From Medicago truncatula (taxonomy: Eukaryota; Streptophyta; Magnoliopsida; Fabales; Fabaceae): DNA of 64,000 nucleotides. The stretch lies in assembly GCF_003473485.1 (NCBI RefSeq), contig NC_053045.1, positions 58,384,494-58,448,493 of the forward strand, in the 5' to 3' direction. The translations under genes were made by a program, and so were the position numbers. This document shows, one piece after another, positions 1-12,655 of this stretch (within the stretch, counting starts at the first letter, position 1; each line of letters begins with the position of its first letter). The notes beneath the pieces are model-generated. The model had not been told where the DNA came from, searched no databases, and was given only the letters and a program-made list of their open reading frames with translations.

Positions 1-149
1 TCTCACCGTCTATTATTCTCTAGACAAATGTATCTTTACACTAAAGACCACTGACAATTCATTCATTAGTTGGAGTTATAAGAATGGGAGAGATCAAGAA
101 CGACTCCAACTTTATTATTAATAACAGTTTTCTTGTAAATGTTTACCCC

Positions 150-900
150 CATCTTGTTTGTCTTGGAGTGATCATTTGGTTGTTTTGTTTGACAATAATC
201 ATGCATAAGAACATCAAAACCATGTTCCATACACTACTCATTCTCAAATCTGAACTTGTGACATGTCAGACAAAGTCGAGTAATTGGGCCGCGGTCAAGT
301 TAAATAGGATAATTATACGATGTTGGAGCCAGCCAATATTCAAGCTTGTCTATAGGGAATAAATGAAACCATGTTTCATTAGTCAATCCTCGATCAAGTT
401 TTTCCTCGATAACATGTGTACCTAGGTTCTTCAACCAAGTGAAATCGTACACCCTTCGTGTGGATGTTTGATAAACCAATGTCCAAAACAACCTTTCAAA
501 ACTCATTTATTAGCCACAAAGGACATTCAACCTCCCTTTCCATTTGCATCCATAATATCATCAAAATCATCCATTGTACACCAAAGACTATCAAAAAGCT
601 AAGACATTTGACTGATAAAATTCCTAGCATCACACGTGCTGCCACCATTTTGGTAGTCACAATAACAAGTAAATTTCGACTCACCTTGACTAATATCGCC
701 AACTTCTACAACAATGTGATTTGAGAATAACTCAAAAGTTGATATTTAAAGGACTTATTATGAAACAATGCCAAGCCACTTCCCCTTCCTTCCCGATCAA
801 CAACAAGACAATTATCAAAATCCAACAAGTAACGAAATTCCTCAATTTTATTGGTTTTGACTAGTGGACAAGGCACTTAAGTTTTGTCATTAAAAAAAGC
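150..900 (-). pseudogene. Degenerate LINE (non-LTR retrotransposon) endonuclease region
   Basis: Reading the minus strand in shifting frames gives the typical C-terminal half of a plant LINE apurinic endonuclease. In order these are a block resembling the usual VDR-GRGSG-ALF segment (near 800-770), a SQNHIVVEVGDIS-like block (near 735-690), a LWCTMDDFDDI-like block that corresponds to the catalytic GDFN region (near 590-560), and FTWLKNLG...EEKLDRGLTNE...HLFP (near 440-345), which matches the conserved end of the domain, followed by an FRFEN-like block near 250. Several frameshifts and stops separate the blocks and no reverse transcriptase follows before the window edge, so this is a dead fragment. 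Assignment to the plant L1-type endonuclease family is by motif recognition only. Confidence 0.75.
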
Positions 901-2725
901 TTAACGACACACATTGTTCTCCGTTGTCTTTCATTTATGTGTAATTTTCACACACGCATATTAAATATTGTGTATGAAGAAGAAGAAGAAAAAAAACTTA
1001 AGTTCTGGAACTCCACTAAGGCTACTTACACCTCGCATGTTCCTAATAATGATACTTATTTTTCTTGGTAGACCCAGTGTTCAGGTCCTTCCATGTTGAA
1101 TGTTAAGAATAATATTTCATGTGAACCAATTTATTGACCTATAGTAAAAAAAGAATTGTCAAATTTTGAATTTGGAAAGAAGAAAAAAACGTGCAAAAGT
1201 ATAAACGTTTTTGATGTCGTAAGCACTTTAAAATTGAACCAAACTGAATTGAACTTGTTGTGAATTCAGACTCAAATTTCACACCAATACAAACTATGAT
1301 GTGTGGAGCAAGTATCAATGACAACCAACAAGCAAAAAAAATTAACCACAAGCAACAACAACAATATATAGACCTAGTATGTAATCAAGTGCATGGCAAA
1401 ACCACAATCCAAGTAAGGAATAAACAAGATAAAAAGAGTAGAGAAAAATAGACAACAACACCAAGAGATTGTTCACCCAGTTCGGTCCAACAATGACCTA
1501 CTCTGGAGGAAAGATTGATATCTCCAATCAACTATCAATGAGTTCTTACAAAGAGATACAAATGGGTTACAAGAAATTAGCTTCAACAAGCTCACAAAGA
1601 ACAACCGTAATTTCGATCCATTTTCCCAATCTCAATAAACAAGACACTCATGATTTTCACTCTCCCAAGGTATTTACAATTGTTTCCCAACTCTAGAATC
1701 TAACCCCCAAAAGAGAACCAACCATTAGCCTTTGATTTCACTAAGGGTCTTCTCTTTTGGTTTCACAAGAGTCACCGAGGTTGCTCACAAAAGACTCTCC
1801 ACTCATGTGTTTCCCAACCCCATGAATCTTCCCCAAAAGGCACCAACCCTTTTTCCAAGAGCCCCCTCTTTTGGTTCTCCAAGATTCACATCTTGAAGCT
1901 TTGAACCTCACCCAAAGACTCTCAACCTTTAGTGTCTAAAACCCTAAAAGTTCCCTCCTTTGGTTTTCATGAGATTCACCAAACTTTTTCAACAAATGGG
2001 TCAAAGAGTGCTTATAATGTGTTCAGATCCAGACAAAATCGTGTCACGATTTCCCAAACCGTGACACATTTGGTGCGTACGACCAAGGTACGACCAACCT
2101 TATTCTGAAAACTTACCCACCAAGCCGAAAATCGTGTTACGTTTTCCCAAAAAATCGTGACATGCTTAGGTATTTGCAACTTTCTCAAAATCGTGACATG
2201 CTTAGCAAATCGTGTCACGATTTGCAACTTTCTCAAAATCCATTTTTGAGTCACATCTCAACAGAACTGCATACATACACTTAAATATGTCAGTTTTTTT
2301 TCTTCTTCAGGTATTCTTTATTGGTTTTTAATACTAGGTATTTTTTAAGGAATAATACTACTTATTTGCTATTTTGTCATGTTAATTTTTAGTATATTAT
2401 AATTGTATGTTACATCAAACTTGTCATCTTACCGTGTATATAAAATTAATATTAATAGTCTTTTAATCCATCTCGGTTGGTCTAGTAGCGTTGATTTAGA
2501 AAATTGAAGTATGTTACTTTATTTAAAATAAAATAAAATTATTCAAATCGAAAGTTGCGTAATTTTATCTATTGATTAGTTGATTTTTACTTTAAAATCG
2601 ATCCAATTCACAAACATCTCTTATCACAACCACGATTCGATTCTAACTTTCAAATTCTCTACTCCATACGTTTCTAAATTATAGTCGTTTAAGGTTTGTG
2701 CACGATTATTAAGAAAATGATTCAC
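901..2725. repeat. Unassigned repeat-like intergenic DNA with near-palindromes
   Basis: There is no credible gene here. The stretch around 1440-2260 reads like decayed retroelement or LTR sequence. From 2036 to 2240 it holds two copies of a 17-bp odd palindrome, AAATCGTG-T-CACGATTT (2036-2052 and 2207-2223), plus several half-sites of the form AAATCGTGACATGCTTAG (near 2153 and 2188). I cannot assign it to a named family. Confidence 0.4.
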
Positions 2726-2884
2726 TGTGTTGATTTTTTTTTTTTTGTCAAGTAGCCTAGTGGCTAGATTCACACACATCATGTGTGGAGAAGTGGGGAA
2801 TCCGGGTTTCGAGCCCCGGCCCCTGCACAAATTATCCCTGTAGCTACCAACTGAGTTACACTTACGGGACAATTGTGTTGATTT
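2726..2884 (-). mobile_element. tRNA-derived SINE with 11-bp TSD
   Basis: On the minus strand the element begins near 2873 with a tRNA-like head: an A box of the type AACTCAGTTGGTAG (near 2856-2843) and a B-box-like GGGCTCGAAACCC (near 2820-2805). A short body follows and then a poly(A) tail, seen as the T run at 2737-2746 on the plus strand. The direct repeat TGTGTTGATTT flanks it at 2726-2736 and 2874-2884. It is closely related to the SINE at 17754-17884. It is not a functional tRNA gene because the cloverleaf cannot be completed. Confidence 0.8.
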
Positions 2885-4020
2885 CAATGTTAAAATTAAC
2901 ATCATTTACTAAAATACTCTTATTAATTGTAGTTAGTGAAATATTTAAGTTGAATGAAATTCAATAAATAAGGGTATAATAATGGAAAAAAAATATTGCA
3001 TTGATATTTTTAAGTAACAATTATTTATAAAAAAAAATGTTAAAGATACAATTACTATGAGTCGGATAAGTAGTTTTTTTAAAATAAAAATAAAAATAAA
3101 GGGGCTAAAAGGCCCCTAATTCTCTAGTTTGTTATTAAACTAAAGAGTAAATTACACTCCCCTTCCCTCAAAAATGCTTAAATTATACCCCTCCCCTCTG
3201 ATATTAAAATATACACTTCCCTCCCTTGAAATGTTAAATTTATACTTCCCTCTTCTATAAGATGCTTGAATTACAACTCACTCCCTTAATAATTAAATAC
3301 GGACTACACTTTAATCTATTTTAACATAAATAAATATTTTTTTAATATATATTAATTTAGAATCACCATTTAAAAAATATAAATTCGTTTCTTTATAACC
3401 TAAATCTCAATGACAATTAAATTTAAATATTTTGTTATTAATTTTATAATTTAGAGTATAAAATTCACTTGTAAATAATCATACTTAATCTATTTTAGTA
3501 ATTTTTCACGCTTTTTAATTTTATTTTGGATTGTTTCGTATTTTATAATAAAGTTTAAAACTATATGTTAATGAAATTGTGAATAAGAAATAGAGAAAGA
3601 TATGCATTCAAAATTTGATTACATTATAATGAACTCGCAATGTTATTTTTCTTTGAAGTGTGTTAGATAAAAAAATTTGCTAGTTTATTAGAAATAAAAA
3701 AATTATTGAGGGACTAAAACGTAGATTTTAACATAAGAGAGAAAAATAATGTAATTTAAACATTTATCAAGTGAAGGGAGTGAAATATCTTTTAATATAT
3801 TTTGAATAAGATGTGAGGAAAATGTATAGTTTAACATAAGACTATAGTGTAATTCAAACATTTTAAGAAAAGATAGAAGAATTTAGACATCATTTCATCA
3901 AAACAAAAAATCAGACATAATTGTAAATATTTTTATATTTAATATTTAATTTAGCTAAATTAGTGATAGTGTCAGATAAGACAAGACAATAGAAGGACAG
4001 AAAGGAGTACTGTGATCGAG
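2885..4020. repeat. AT-rich intergenic DNA upstream of CAMTA, MITE-like remnant
   Basis: No gene is visible. The segment 3140-3900 has loosely inverted ends: a TAAATTACACTCCCCTTCCC-type left end near 3148, and a right end near 3845-3880 reading TAGTGTAATTCAAACATTTT. A similar TGTAATTTACTCC block occurs near 30679-30691. This suggests a decayed TIR element, but no target-site duplication could be confirmed. The last part, about 3950-4020, is the likely core promoter and start of the CAMTA transcript. Confidence 0.35.
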
Positions 4021-4227
4021 ATAGCTGCTGCGACGACGACGACGCGATCATATTTCTCAGTTTCTTCCAACAAATCCAAACAAAGCAAACCCTTCTCTAT
4101 AATCATGTAAATTCTTCATCTTTTCTGTTATCTCTCACCACCCTTTTCATATTTCATCATTTTTTTTTATCGATTTTTTTTTTTGGGTACAGCGTAACGT
4201 TGATCATAATCTTCAGAGGTTTATGCG

Positions 4228-7200
4228 ATGATGATGGCAAATAACTTACCGGGTCAACTTGTTGGATCAGAGATACATGGATTCCACACATTGCAAGGTA
4301 AGCTTCCTACTTCACTCCAGCTTCAAATGTTTTTTCCAGTTTCAATTTTAATGTATATAAAGATATAGTAATTAGTGCCAAGTATATCAATGATGTCAAT
4401 ATTACTAGATAATAGATTCTCATACACAATTTTAAGACGAGTTGTTATTGTCAAATCGTTTAGGAGAACACGAGTTTGAATCTTGGCTGGAACAGTCCTC
4501 TCCCATCCTAACTCTGGATTAGTAGAGTTCGCTTCCCATGAGAACTGGAGGGTTGATACTAAAAAAAGATTGTCAAACACAATGTCCCAACGTTTAGTGG
4601 GTTGGTCCCTTGATCCAATAATTAAATCATATGGAAAGTGCAATATTGCATTAATTTTAATTTTTTTTAGGGCATATGAATAGAAAACGGGTAAAAAATT
4701 AAATTTCAGTATTGGAATATGAGGAAGTGGCTCTGTCTAAATTTATTTTCAACATGGTAGTAGAATGGTGTAGTAGAAATCCATTGTTTTTAATATCGGG
4801 TTCGAAGTATGTTGTTCCCTTTTTCTTCTTCGCACTGCAAATCTTACATGTATTACTTATTACCCTGTCATTGATCAATATTAAATCACCCCCGTTTACT
4901 TGTTTTGAACTTTTTATTTTATATGCCTCAGACCTGGATGTTGCGAGCATTACGGAGGAAGCAAGAACAAGATGGCTTCGTCCCAATGAAATTCATGCCA
5001 TGCTTTCTAATCACAAGTATTTTACCATCAATGTCAAGCCAATGAATTTGCCTAAAAGTAATTATCTGTTGCTATTAATAGTATCCTGATGTTTGTGAAG
5101 AAGAAATGCAGCATTTTTATTCTTCCCTGCCATTCATTTTCTCGTAGACTGTTTGTCATCTAATCGTATTTGTTTTTGTCTTTTTATTCTGTATTTCTTA
5201 ATTTCCATAATGCAGCTTACCTGCTGATAATAGAAAGTAGTCCGTTAGAATTTTGAACCAGAGCATTTTGTGATTCGTAGCTTGTTTTGGACAGTATTAT
5301 AGATTTTTTATTAGTTATTTTTCATCTAAGTAATAGGTTTTTTCTATAAACAGTTAGATGATGTCAAATCTCCACTGTCAGTGTCATCTTATTATTACTA
5401 CTAATTTTTTGTGTATAAACAGGTGGTACTATTGTATTGTTTGACCGCAAGAAGCTTCGGAACTTTAGAAAAGATGGGCACAACTGGAAAAAGAAAAAGG
5501 ATGGAAAAACTGTTAAAGAAGCTCATGAGCACTTAAAAGTGAGGATTTTCATTTTTGTGGATGTTTACGTTTGTGTTATTGTTATTATTGGTTCTGGTTA
5601 TAGATCAAGTGATTAATATCATATCTGATTTTTTATCTTTCTTTTCTCCACCAATCAGGTTGGTAATGAAGAAAGGATCCATGTATATTATGCACATGGT
5701 CTAGATAACCCAAATTTTGTTCGTAGATGTTATTGGCTGCTTGACAAGTATGTAAACCAACCGTTAACTATATTTTTGAATAATTTTGATGTTTTAGTAA
5801 CTGTACTTCTCAAATTCTTGTATCTATTGGTAAGAGATTATAATTCTTGTATCTTTTCAGGAGCCTGGAACACATCGTCCTTGTTCATTATCGTGAAACA
5901 CAAGAGGTCTGTGTAAATCACTTGAACTATTTTTGTTCCTTACAAAAAGCTTAATTTTGCCTCACAACACAAATCATAATTTATCTGTGCCACATGTGTA
6001 TTGTTTTAGCCGAAATAAGGACCATATATGTATGCTGCCATTGGTCAGTTTGAAATTCACTGATCCTCGGGTATATAATGTAGGTTTAGCCGTTTGAACA
6101 TGTCTCAACTACACCACGATCAACTCCATAAAAAATTTCCTTGCAGCAAAAATGTCTTTTCGATTGGTCTGGTTGGAGATTTTATTTGTTGTCCGTGTGT
6201 AGTGTGCAGTCTCTTTTGTTATTGGGTGTTAAGAAGCAGCTTGTATAGCTCCATTTACCATTACTTGCATGTGAAGGTAGAATCCAAGTCCAACAATGAA
6301 TCTGTAGGCATAACAGATATGATGATTGATTAGAGCTTTAACAGTTGAATAGTACTACAAGTGGAATAACCATTCTATTTTAGGTTTCAAGTTTGTCTTA
6401 TTTCATTTGTTGATGATAGTTTCTCAATTAAAATAAGTCTACATTACGAAAAGTATTTATGAGCTTATAGTTGTATATGAATATATCAAATGAGAGGGCC
6501 TTTGAGAAATTGAGATGCTTAAGCTAATTTAACTTTTGCCACAGGCTATTATATATAAAACTTGTGATCATTGCTATTTTTTTTATCCTATAAGTTCTTC
6601 TAGGGAATTGTATTCAAACTATTTCTAAATGTTGACACAACCACCATTAGTTCATTGCGGTTATTAATTTGCATTAAGATTGCTAAGTATAGTTTTATGT
6701 GAAGGTTGTTTCTTGCTACAATATTAAAAAAGGATGTATAATTATGTATATCCCACTCATTGTTTCATTATGTTGAAAGCTGTACCAATTTCACCGTCCA
6801 GTCTTCTTTTGGAAATTTGAACAATATAGCTCTTCTGTTTTCTCTATAAACATAAAACATACTTTTGGAATGATTCCTACGTAACTCATCAGTGCTAGGA
6901 TGTTATGTAGTTTCTATTTGTGCAAGACACTTAAAATCCATAGTTATAATCAGATGTAAATCCATGCTTGAAGGGATATTTATGCTTTAAAGTTCGATAT
7001 GAGAATGAACAAAACATGGCTTTATAACTTTCTTTGACTCGTGGCTCATGATACAGTTTCAGGGTTCTCCCATCACTCCCGTAAATTCAAACTCTACTAC
7101 TGCTTCTGACCCATCTGCACCATGGCTTTTGTCAGAAGAAATAGATTCAGGGACCAAAACTGCATATGCTGGTGGTGAGTAATAATTTTTATAAATATTC

Positions 7201-10200
7201 TTTTTTGCAGCTTTCTACTTACAAATCATGCTACTGGAAGTATAGATGTCAATGGGGTGGGATGGGAGCTGGGAGTCTTCCCCTACTCTCTGTCCTGTGG
7301 GATCTTCTATCAGTACAATTATATTTTAATAAAAATGTTATTAAAAATATGTGCCTCTATGTAAGATAATTGCACATAAATTCCTTCCAACTCATTTTGT
7401 TCTGCTCATATTTCCATCCAAAGGAAATATAAGATAAGAGTTTCTTTTTTGGCTCACATGGCGATATACATATATGGTCAAATTGTTGATGCCTTGATTA
7501 TATGAAAAAAAGTGTTGACAGCCTAACTTTTTTGAAAAATATGGCAACATTGTTGGATTTACTAGACACAGTATATATTTTCATCCGTTATGTTTTGGAA
7601 ATGGACAGAGATTAATGAAAATATAACAGTCAAAAGCCATGAACTGAGGCTTCACGAGCTTAATACACTTGAATGGGATGACCTAGTCGTAGCAAACGAT
7701 CTTAACACCTCTGTTGTGCCTAATGGAGGTAAATGGTGATTGATTATGCTTTAACACTACCAGTTACATGTCTGAAAAGCACCATAGTTATTATAATTTT
7801 GTATTATTGTTTTGCAGGAAAAGTTCCCTATTTTGATCAACAAAATCAAATTTTACTGAATGACAGTTTTAGCAATGTAAGATTAGCTTGTTTCTTTTTC
7901 AATTTATACACTTTTCCTTTGCTTCTTTTCTTTTTTTCTTCCATTTTCTGGAGATACTTGATTTGTAATAGCTGCTGTTGTAATCTACATATGATTATCT
8001 CACCAGGTAGTCAACAATGCATCTGCAGAAATTCGTACGTTCAATAATTTAACCCAGCCAATTGCAGTGAGCAATAGTATTCCATACAATTTTTCAGAAA
8101 GTGTTACTCTTCAGACAATTAGCAATCAAGGATATCAAAATGAGCAGAGGAACCATCCTGTCTCTTCAAGTGGTGTTGATTCCTTAAACACTTTGGTCAA
8201 TGACAGATTGCAAAGTCAGGACAGCTTTGGAATGTGGGTGAACCAATTCATGTCTGATTCCCCTTGTTCAGTTGATGATTCTGCTCTTGGATCCTCAGTT
8301 TCATCCGTTAATGAACCGTATTCATCTCTGGTAGTGGACAATCAGCAACTTTCCCTTCCAGAACAAGTATTTAATCTTACCGATGTGTCCCCTGCGTGGG
8401 TGTCTTCCACAGAGAAATCAAAGGTTTCCTTTTCCTTTGTTCGTGTATCTACTTAGTAGCAATTATATCTTTTTTAACAGTTATGACTAGTTAATTTCTC
8501 GGTCTTTTCATTCAATCTTAACCGTAGAATTCCAAAGCTGTAAACTGTGGAATATAAACTCCGTGAAGAATATGCACATCTTAATGTGTATACTTTGAAG
8601 CACTGACACGGACACCGCATTCAGCACCGGTAATAATTTGAGAAAATTGAATTATTGAATGTACCCACATGTGTCAGACACCGACACATATTGAATACCG
8701 GATATGCCTTCAATTTGAAGTGCCAATGCTGCATAGGTGTATAAATCATAATTTGAAGTGTCAGTGCCTTCAATTTACTTATTACATGTTATTTTACAAT
8801 TTTCACTAAACTTTCTAGGTTCCTTTACTTCGTGCAGATCCTAGTGACCGGACTCTTTCATAAAGACTATCTGCACCTCCCAAAGTCCAATCTAATATGT
8901 GTATGTGGTGATGCAAGTGTTCCTGCAGAAATTGTTCAGGATGGGGTATACCGTTGCTGGGTGCCACCGCATTCTCCAGGATTTGTGAATCTCTACTTGA
9001 GCTTTGATGGCCATAACCCTATCAGCCAAGTTGTTACTTTTGAGTATCGTACTCCTGTTTTGCATGATCCAGTAGCTTCTATGGAAGAGAAGAACAACTG
9101 GGACGAGTTTCAACTTCAAATGAGGCTTTCTTATTTGCTCTTTGCTAAACAACAGAGTCTTGATGTCATCTCTAGTAAAGTATCACTTAGTAGACTAAAG
9201 GAGGCAAGGGAATTCTCCTTAAAGACATCATTTATTTCCAATACTTGGCAATACTTAATGAAGTCAACTTTAGACAACAAAATTCCATTTTCGCAAGCTA
9301 AAGATGCTCTGTTTGGAATTGCATTGAAAAACAGATTAAAGGAATGGCTTTCAGAAAAAATTGTTTTAGGATGCAAGACTACTGAATACGATGCGCAAGG
9401 ACAAAGTGTCATCCATTTGTGTGCAATTTTGGAATATACATGGGCAATTACTTTATTTTCATGGTCAGGCTTATCACTAGATTTCCGGGATAAATTCGGA
9501 TGGACTGCTCTTCATTGGGCAGCATATTACGGCAGGTATAATACATAAACACCATGCTTGTTCAAACATGTTAGTTATATAATATAAAAATGATTCATAT
9601 GCCTTTACCTAATTGTGTATGTTTATGTAATAGTAGGCGCACAACATGACTTGCTGACCATGTTTGTCTAAATTTAAATTCTTTCCGGCCTCTTTCTTCT
9701 AATAAAATGTTAACTTTTAATCCAAGGTAAGTGAGCCGGTGCATTGTCCACGCTTCAAGTCCAAATGACTCATGTGCAAGGGGGTGTATTATATATAATT
9801 TAAAAACCATTCATATCTTCACGTAATGGATTTTTAAGCCTTTCGAGTAGTTGGTTGACTTGGTTCATGACAACACCATTAGTTCTAATGTAAACATTGG
9901 CCTAAGAATCCATTTCTTACATGGTTCCAGCATCCGAGTTCCTTTCTGTTTATAGATAACTAGAGATTATAATAACCTATATGAATGTAGAATGAATTTA
10001 AGTAAAATAGGGTCATGGAACTCTGAATGAAATATTTTGTTCTATATTTGATTTAAACATTGTGTCTTCAGGGAGAAAATGGTTGCAACTTTGTTGTCAG
10101 CTGGGGCAAAGCCAAACTTGGTCACGGATCCAACTCACCAAAACCCTGGTGGATGTACTGCCGCTGATCTTGCTTATACGAGGGGTTATCATGGCTTAGC

Positions 10201-11250
10201 AGCTTATCTTTCGGAAAAGTCTCTAGTTGAGCAGTTCAATGACATGAGCTTAGCTGGAAATATCAGTGGCTCACTGGAAACTAGCACGGATGATCCAGTA
10301 AATTCCGAGAACCTTACCGAGGAGCAGCTCTATGTGAAAGATACACTGGCAGCTTACCGGACAGCTGCCGATGCAGCAGCACGCATACAAGAAGCATATA
10401 GGCAGCATTCCTTAAAGTTACAAACAGAGGCGGTTGAGTTTTCCAGCCCAGAAGCTGAAGCGCGCAAAATAGTTGCAGCAATGAAGATTCAGCATGCCTT
10501 CCGCAATTTTGAGACAAAGAAAGTGATGGCTGCTGCTGCTCGAATACAACATAGATTCCGTACATGGAAGATTCGTAGAGATTTTCTCAACATGCGCCGT
10601 CAAGCTATCAAGATTCAAGTAAGAGCTACACTTACTGCCTTCATCATTGCCGATATTTTGTAGCGAGACACGTTATTTATATCATTTTTAAACTGATCAA
10701 GTGAATTAAGATTGATTTCAATTGATCCTTTATTCGTCAGTTCAGCAACTAAGCTTTAACAAATCAATTGATACAATGCAGGCTGCTTTCAGGTGCTTTC
10801 AACAACGGAAACAATATTGTAAAATCATTTGGTCAGTTGGCGTGGTTGAGAAAGCAGTGTTGCGTTGGCGTTTAAAGAGAAAGGGCTTCCGTGGGCTCCG
10901 GCTTAATACCGAGGAAGAATCGGGAGATCAGAATCAGCAAAGTGATGCAGAGGAGGAATTCTTTCGGACTGGTAGGAAACAAGCCGAAGAACGTGTCGAG
11001 AGAAGTGTAATTCGAGTGCAGGCTATGTTCCGTTCTAAGAAAGCGCAAGAAGATTACAGGAGGATGAAGTTGGCCCTTAATCAAGCAAAGGTAGTAACAG
11101 CTAATTTTAATTTGATTATTATTCCTAGGAATTGGAGAATTTGCTTTTGTGCCCTATGTGTTCTTACTTGTAGAATATTCCTTTGTACAGCTGGAACGGG
11201 AATATGAAAAAATGCTCAGTAATGAAGTTGACATGAAAATGAAGAGGTAG
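4228..11250 (+). CDS. CAMTA5-like: Calmodulin-binding transcription activator (CAMTA5/6 type)
   Basis: Nuclear, calcium/calmodulin-responsive DNA-binding protein. Thirteen coding exons join in frame to 924 codons: 4228-4297, 4932-5057, 5423-5538, 5659-5747, 5861-5906, 7057-7174, 7609-7728, 7818-7876, 8007-8423, 8838-9535, 10072-10618, 10782-11090 and 11191-11250. Domains in order are the CG-1 DNA-binding domain (about residues 22-150, with TRWLRPNEIHAM and the basic FRKDGHNWKKKKDGK), a TIG/IPT fold (about 388-470), ankyrin repeats (about 560-690, FGWTALHWAAYYGR), and a run of IQ motifs (ARIQEAYRQH, MKIQHAFRNF, ARIQHRFRTW, IKIQAAFRCF, IRVQAMFRSK) around the W-rich calmodulin-binding segment ILRWRLKRKGF-like. 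The N-terminus GSEIHGFHTLQ places it with Arabidopsis CAMTA5/6, a clade known for rapid cold responses. The start is the first of three consecutive ATGs; an ATG five bases upstream is closed at once by TGA. All junctions are GT-AG and the reading frame is intact. Orthology is inferred from the sequence alone. Confidence 0.95.
8576..8745. mobile_element. Diverged MITE in CAMTA intron 9 (GACACGGACACC family)
   Basis: The intron between exons 9 and 10 has a TGAAGCACTGACACGGACAC-like left end and internal GTGTCAGACACCGACAC. This resembles the clean 170-bp element in the SAR1 gene (19604-19773) and the longer relative at 48693-49081. Ends are worn and no duplication was found. Confidence 0.4.
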
Positions 11251-11718
11251 TTTAGCCGAAGTTCTTAAAAATGTTGTTATTGTTAGGATGCACACTCAGC
11301 AGAATGTGAATGAAGGGAGGTTGGTGTTGTTTTTGTATATCAAATAGACTGTAAATTCCCTTCTTTAATATCCTTCCATTGGTGATTGGCCTCTATATGC
11401 CGTCCCAAAGTTGGACCTCGAAAACCGGAGCTTTAAGCACCCTGGCTGAGAAAATTATCATATTTGTATTGATTTTAGCTATTATGTGCCAGCATGTCTT
11501 AAATAATTAACATGTATAAAGACATTTTTACTTGGTACACATGATCAGTTATCTCTAATGTTTGTTGTTATGGTACATTGGAAAAAAAGCTAAAAGCAGG
11601 AAAAGGGAGACTTCTCTCAAAAAAAAAAAAAAAGGAAAAGGGAGACTAAATTGCAGGAAAATGGGGCTATCTTTGGTGACTTTGCCCCTCTCTCTTAACT
11701 TAACTTTCTCACACATCT
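11251..11718. other. CAMTA 3' UTR and downstream flank
   Basis: The first few hundred bases after the CAMTA stop are presumably 3' UTR. There is an A13 run near 11620. No gene or repeat family is recognised. Confidence 0.4.
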
Positions 11719-11914
11719 GAATAATTTGAGGAGTATTATTTGAACAACCAATTTGGTGACAACTTATTTGACAACCATATTTTACAAAGAAAAAAGTGGT
11801 ATTGGCACGGAAACCATAGCAATAGAGAGACAAAAATAATGTGGGTATGTGAGAGAAAGTTGTTGCAAAAGTTGTCATTAAATGGATGTTCAAATATCAT
11901 TTCTCGAATAATTT
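11719..11914. mobile_element. MITE, 178 bp, 9-bp TSD GAATAATTT
   Basis: The element spans 11728-11905. Left end GAGGAGTATTATTTGAACAA and the complement of the right end, GAGAAATGATATTTGAACAT, are imperfect inverted repeats. The 9-bp direct repeat GAATAATTT lies at 11719-11727 and 11906-11914. A 9-bp duplication is typical of Mutator-like elements. Relatives with the same ends lie at 30047-30230 and 43621-43793. There is no coding capacity. Confidence 0.85.
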
Positions 11915-11950
11915 ATTATAATCATCAACATATCTATAAAATGCACTAAA

Positions 11951-12062
11951 GGTACCAAATAGTGTCCTCGTGAGTTTAGTTCAGTTGGTAGAGACAAGAC
12001 ATAATATGCAAGATCTGGAGTTCAAACCCCGGCCATAACTAAAAAAAAAGGTACTAAATAGT
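11951..12062 (+). mobile_element. Short tRNA-derived SINE with 13-bp TSD
   Basis: The body spans 11964-12049. It has an A box TTTAGTTCAGTTGGTAGAG (11975-11993), a B box GGAGTTCAAACCCC (12017-12030) and a tail of nine A residues. The flanking repeats GGTACCAAATAGT (11951-11963) and GGTACTAAATAGT (12050-12062) differ at one base. It is only about 86 bp long, essentially tRNA head plus tail. Confidence 0.85.
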
Positions 12063-12429
12063 AAAGGTAGAGAATCCTTCCCCCAAAAATGGTCTTCGTA
12101 ACATCTGAGAGCAGAGGTGAAGACAGATGAGACGGGATACTCCAAAACAATGAATTTTGTGAAGACATATGAGACAGGATACTCCAAAACAATGAATTTT
12201 TATTTGTAAGATGCTCCACACTTCATAAAGAAGTAAGCACATAATACAGTTGGTAGTCCAAGTAAGTGCAAGTACTTTCTTCGTTTTAGAAAAAGTGTTT
12301 ACTTCCTCCGTTTTAAAATAAATGTCACTTTAACAAAAAAAGATGTTTTAAAATGAATGTCATTTACGATATGAGCAATGGTGATGCGAACAATTGGTTG
12401 ATTCCCTAATATAATGGAAGAAGTTTTCA
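12063..12429. repeat. Short direct repeat and Stowaway-like fragment
   Basis: Two copies of a 42-bp unit sharing GGATACTCCAAAACAATGAA (12135-12154 and 12177-12196) lie in tandem. At 12300-12370 there are ACTTCCTCCGTTTTAAAATA and repeated AATGTCATT blocks, as seen in fragments of Stowaway-type MITEs. No gene is visible. Confidence 0.4.
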
Positions 12430-12655
12430 TCCCCTTCCAATCCAAGCACCTTTATTAGCCAACTTTAATCCATGAACAAGACCTCGTGAATCTGCCATAG
12501 CCGAAGGAAAACGGCCAAGATTACAAGTAAAACCATGAATATAACCACCCTTGGTGTCTCGGATGAGACCTCTGCATTCTGGAGTGGCAGAGTGACCAAT
12601 ATATGAGTCATTTGTGTTAAGCTTGAAAACATTGGATGGAGGTCGGATCCACTTA
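12430..12655 (-). pseudogene. RNase H-like domain fragment of a LINE or related retroelement
   Basis: On the minus strand one frame reads from WIRPPSNVFKLNTNDSYIGH, through CRGLIRDTKGGYIHGF, to GLVHGLKLANKGAW, and then stops. This is the plant retroelement RNase H pattern: W-P-----KLN-DG, then G--RD--G, then GL--A--LA. The usual first catalytic D of the NTDG motif is N here (NTND), so it is probably inactive. It has no ATG context and no neighbouring domains; it is a remnant. Confidence 0.65.

Noticed and set aside
2737..2873. tRNA gene (A- and B-box match)
   Set aside because: The cloverleaf arms do not pair, and a poly(A) tail and TSD show it is a SINE. The same applies to 11964-12049, 17754-17884 and 28498-28600.
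4323..4643. 106-codon ORF opposite CAMTA intron 1
   Set aside because: It lies wholly inside an intron on the other strand and has no motif; a tRNA-like GAGTTTGAATCTTGGC there hints at a worn SINE, but that is too weak to list.
9131..9412. Antisense ORF in CAMTA exon 10
   Set aside because: It is a shadow frame opposite a long conserved coding exon.
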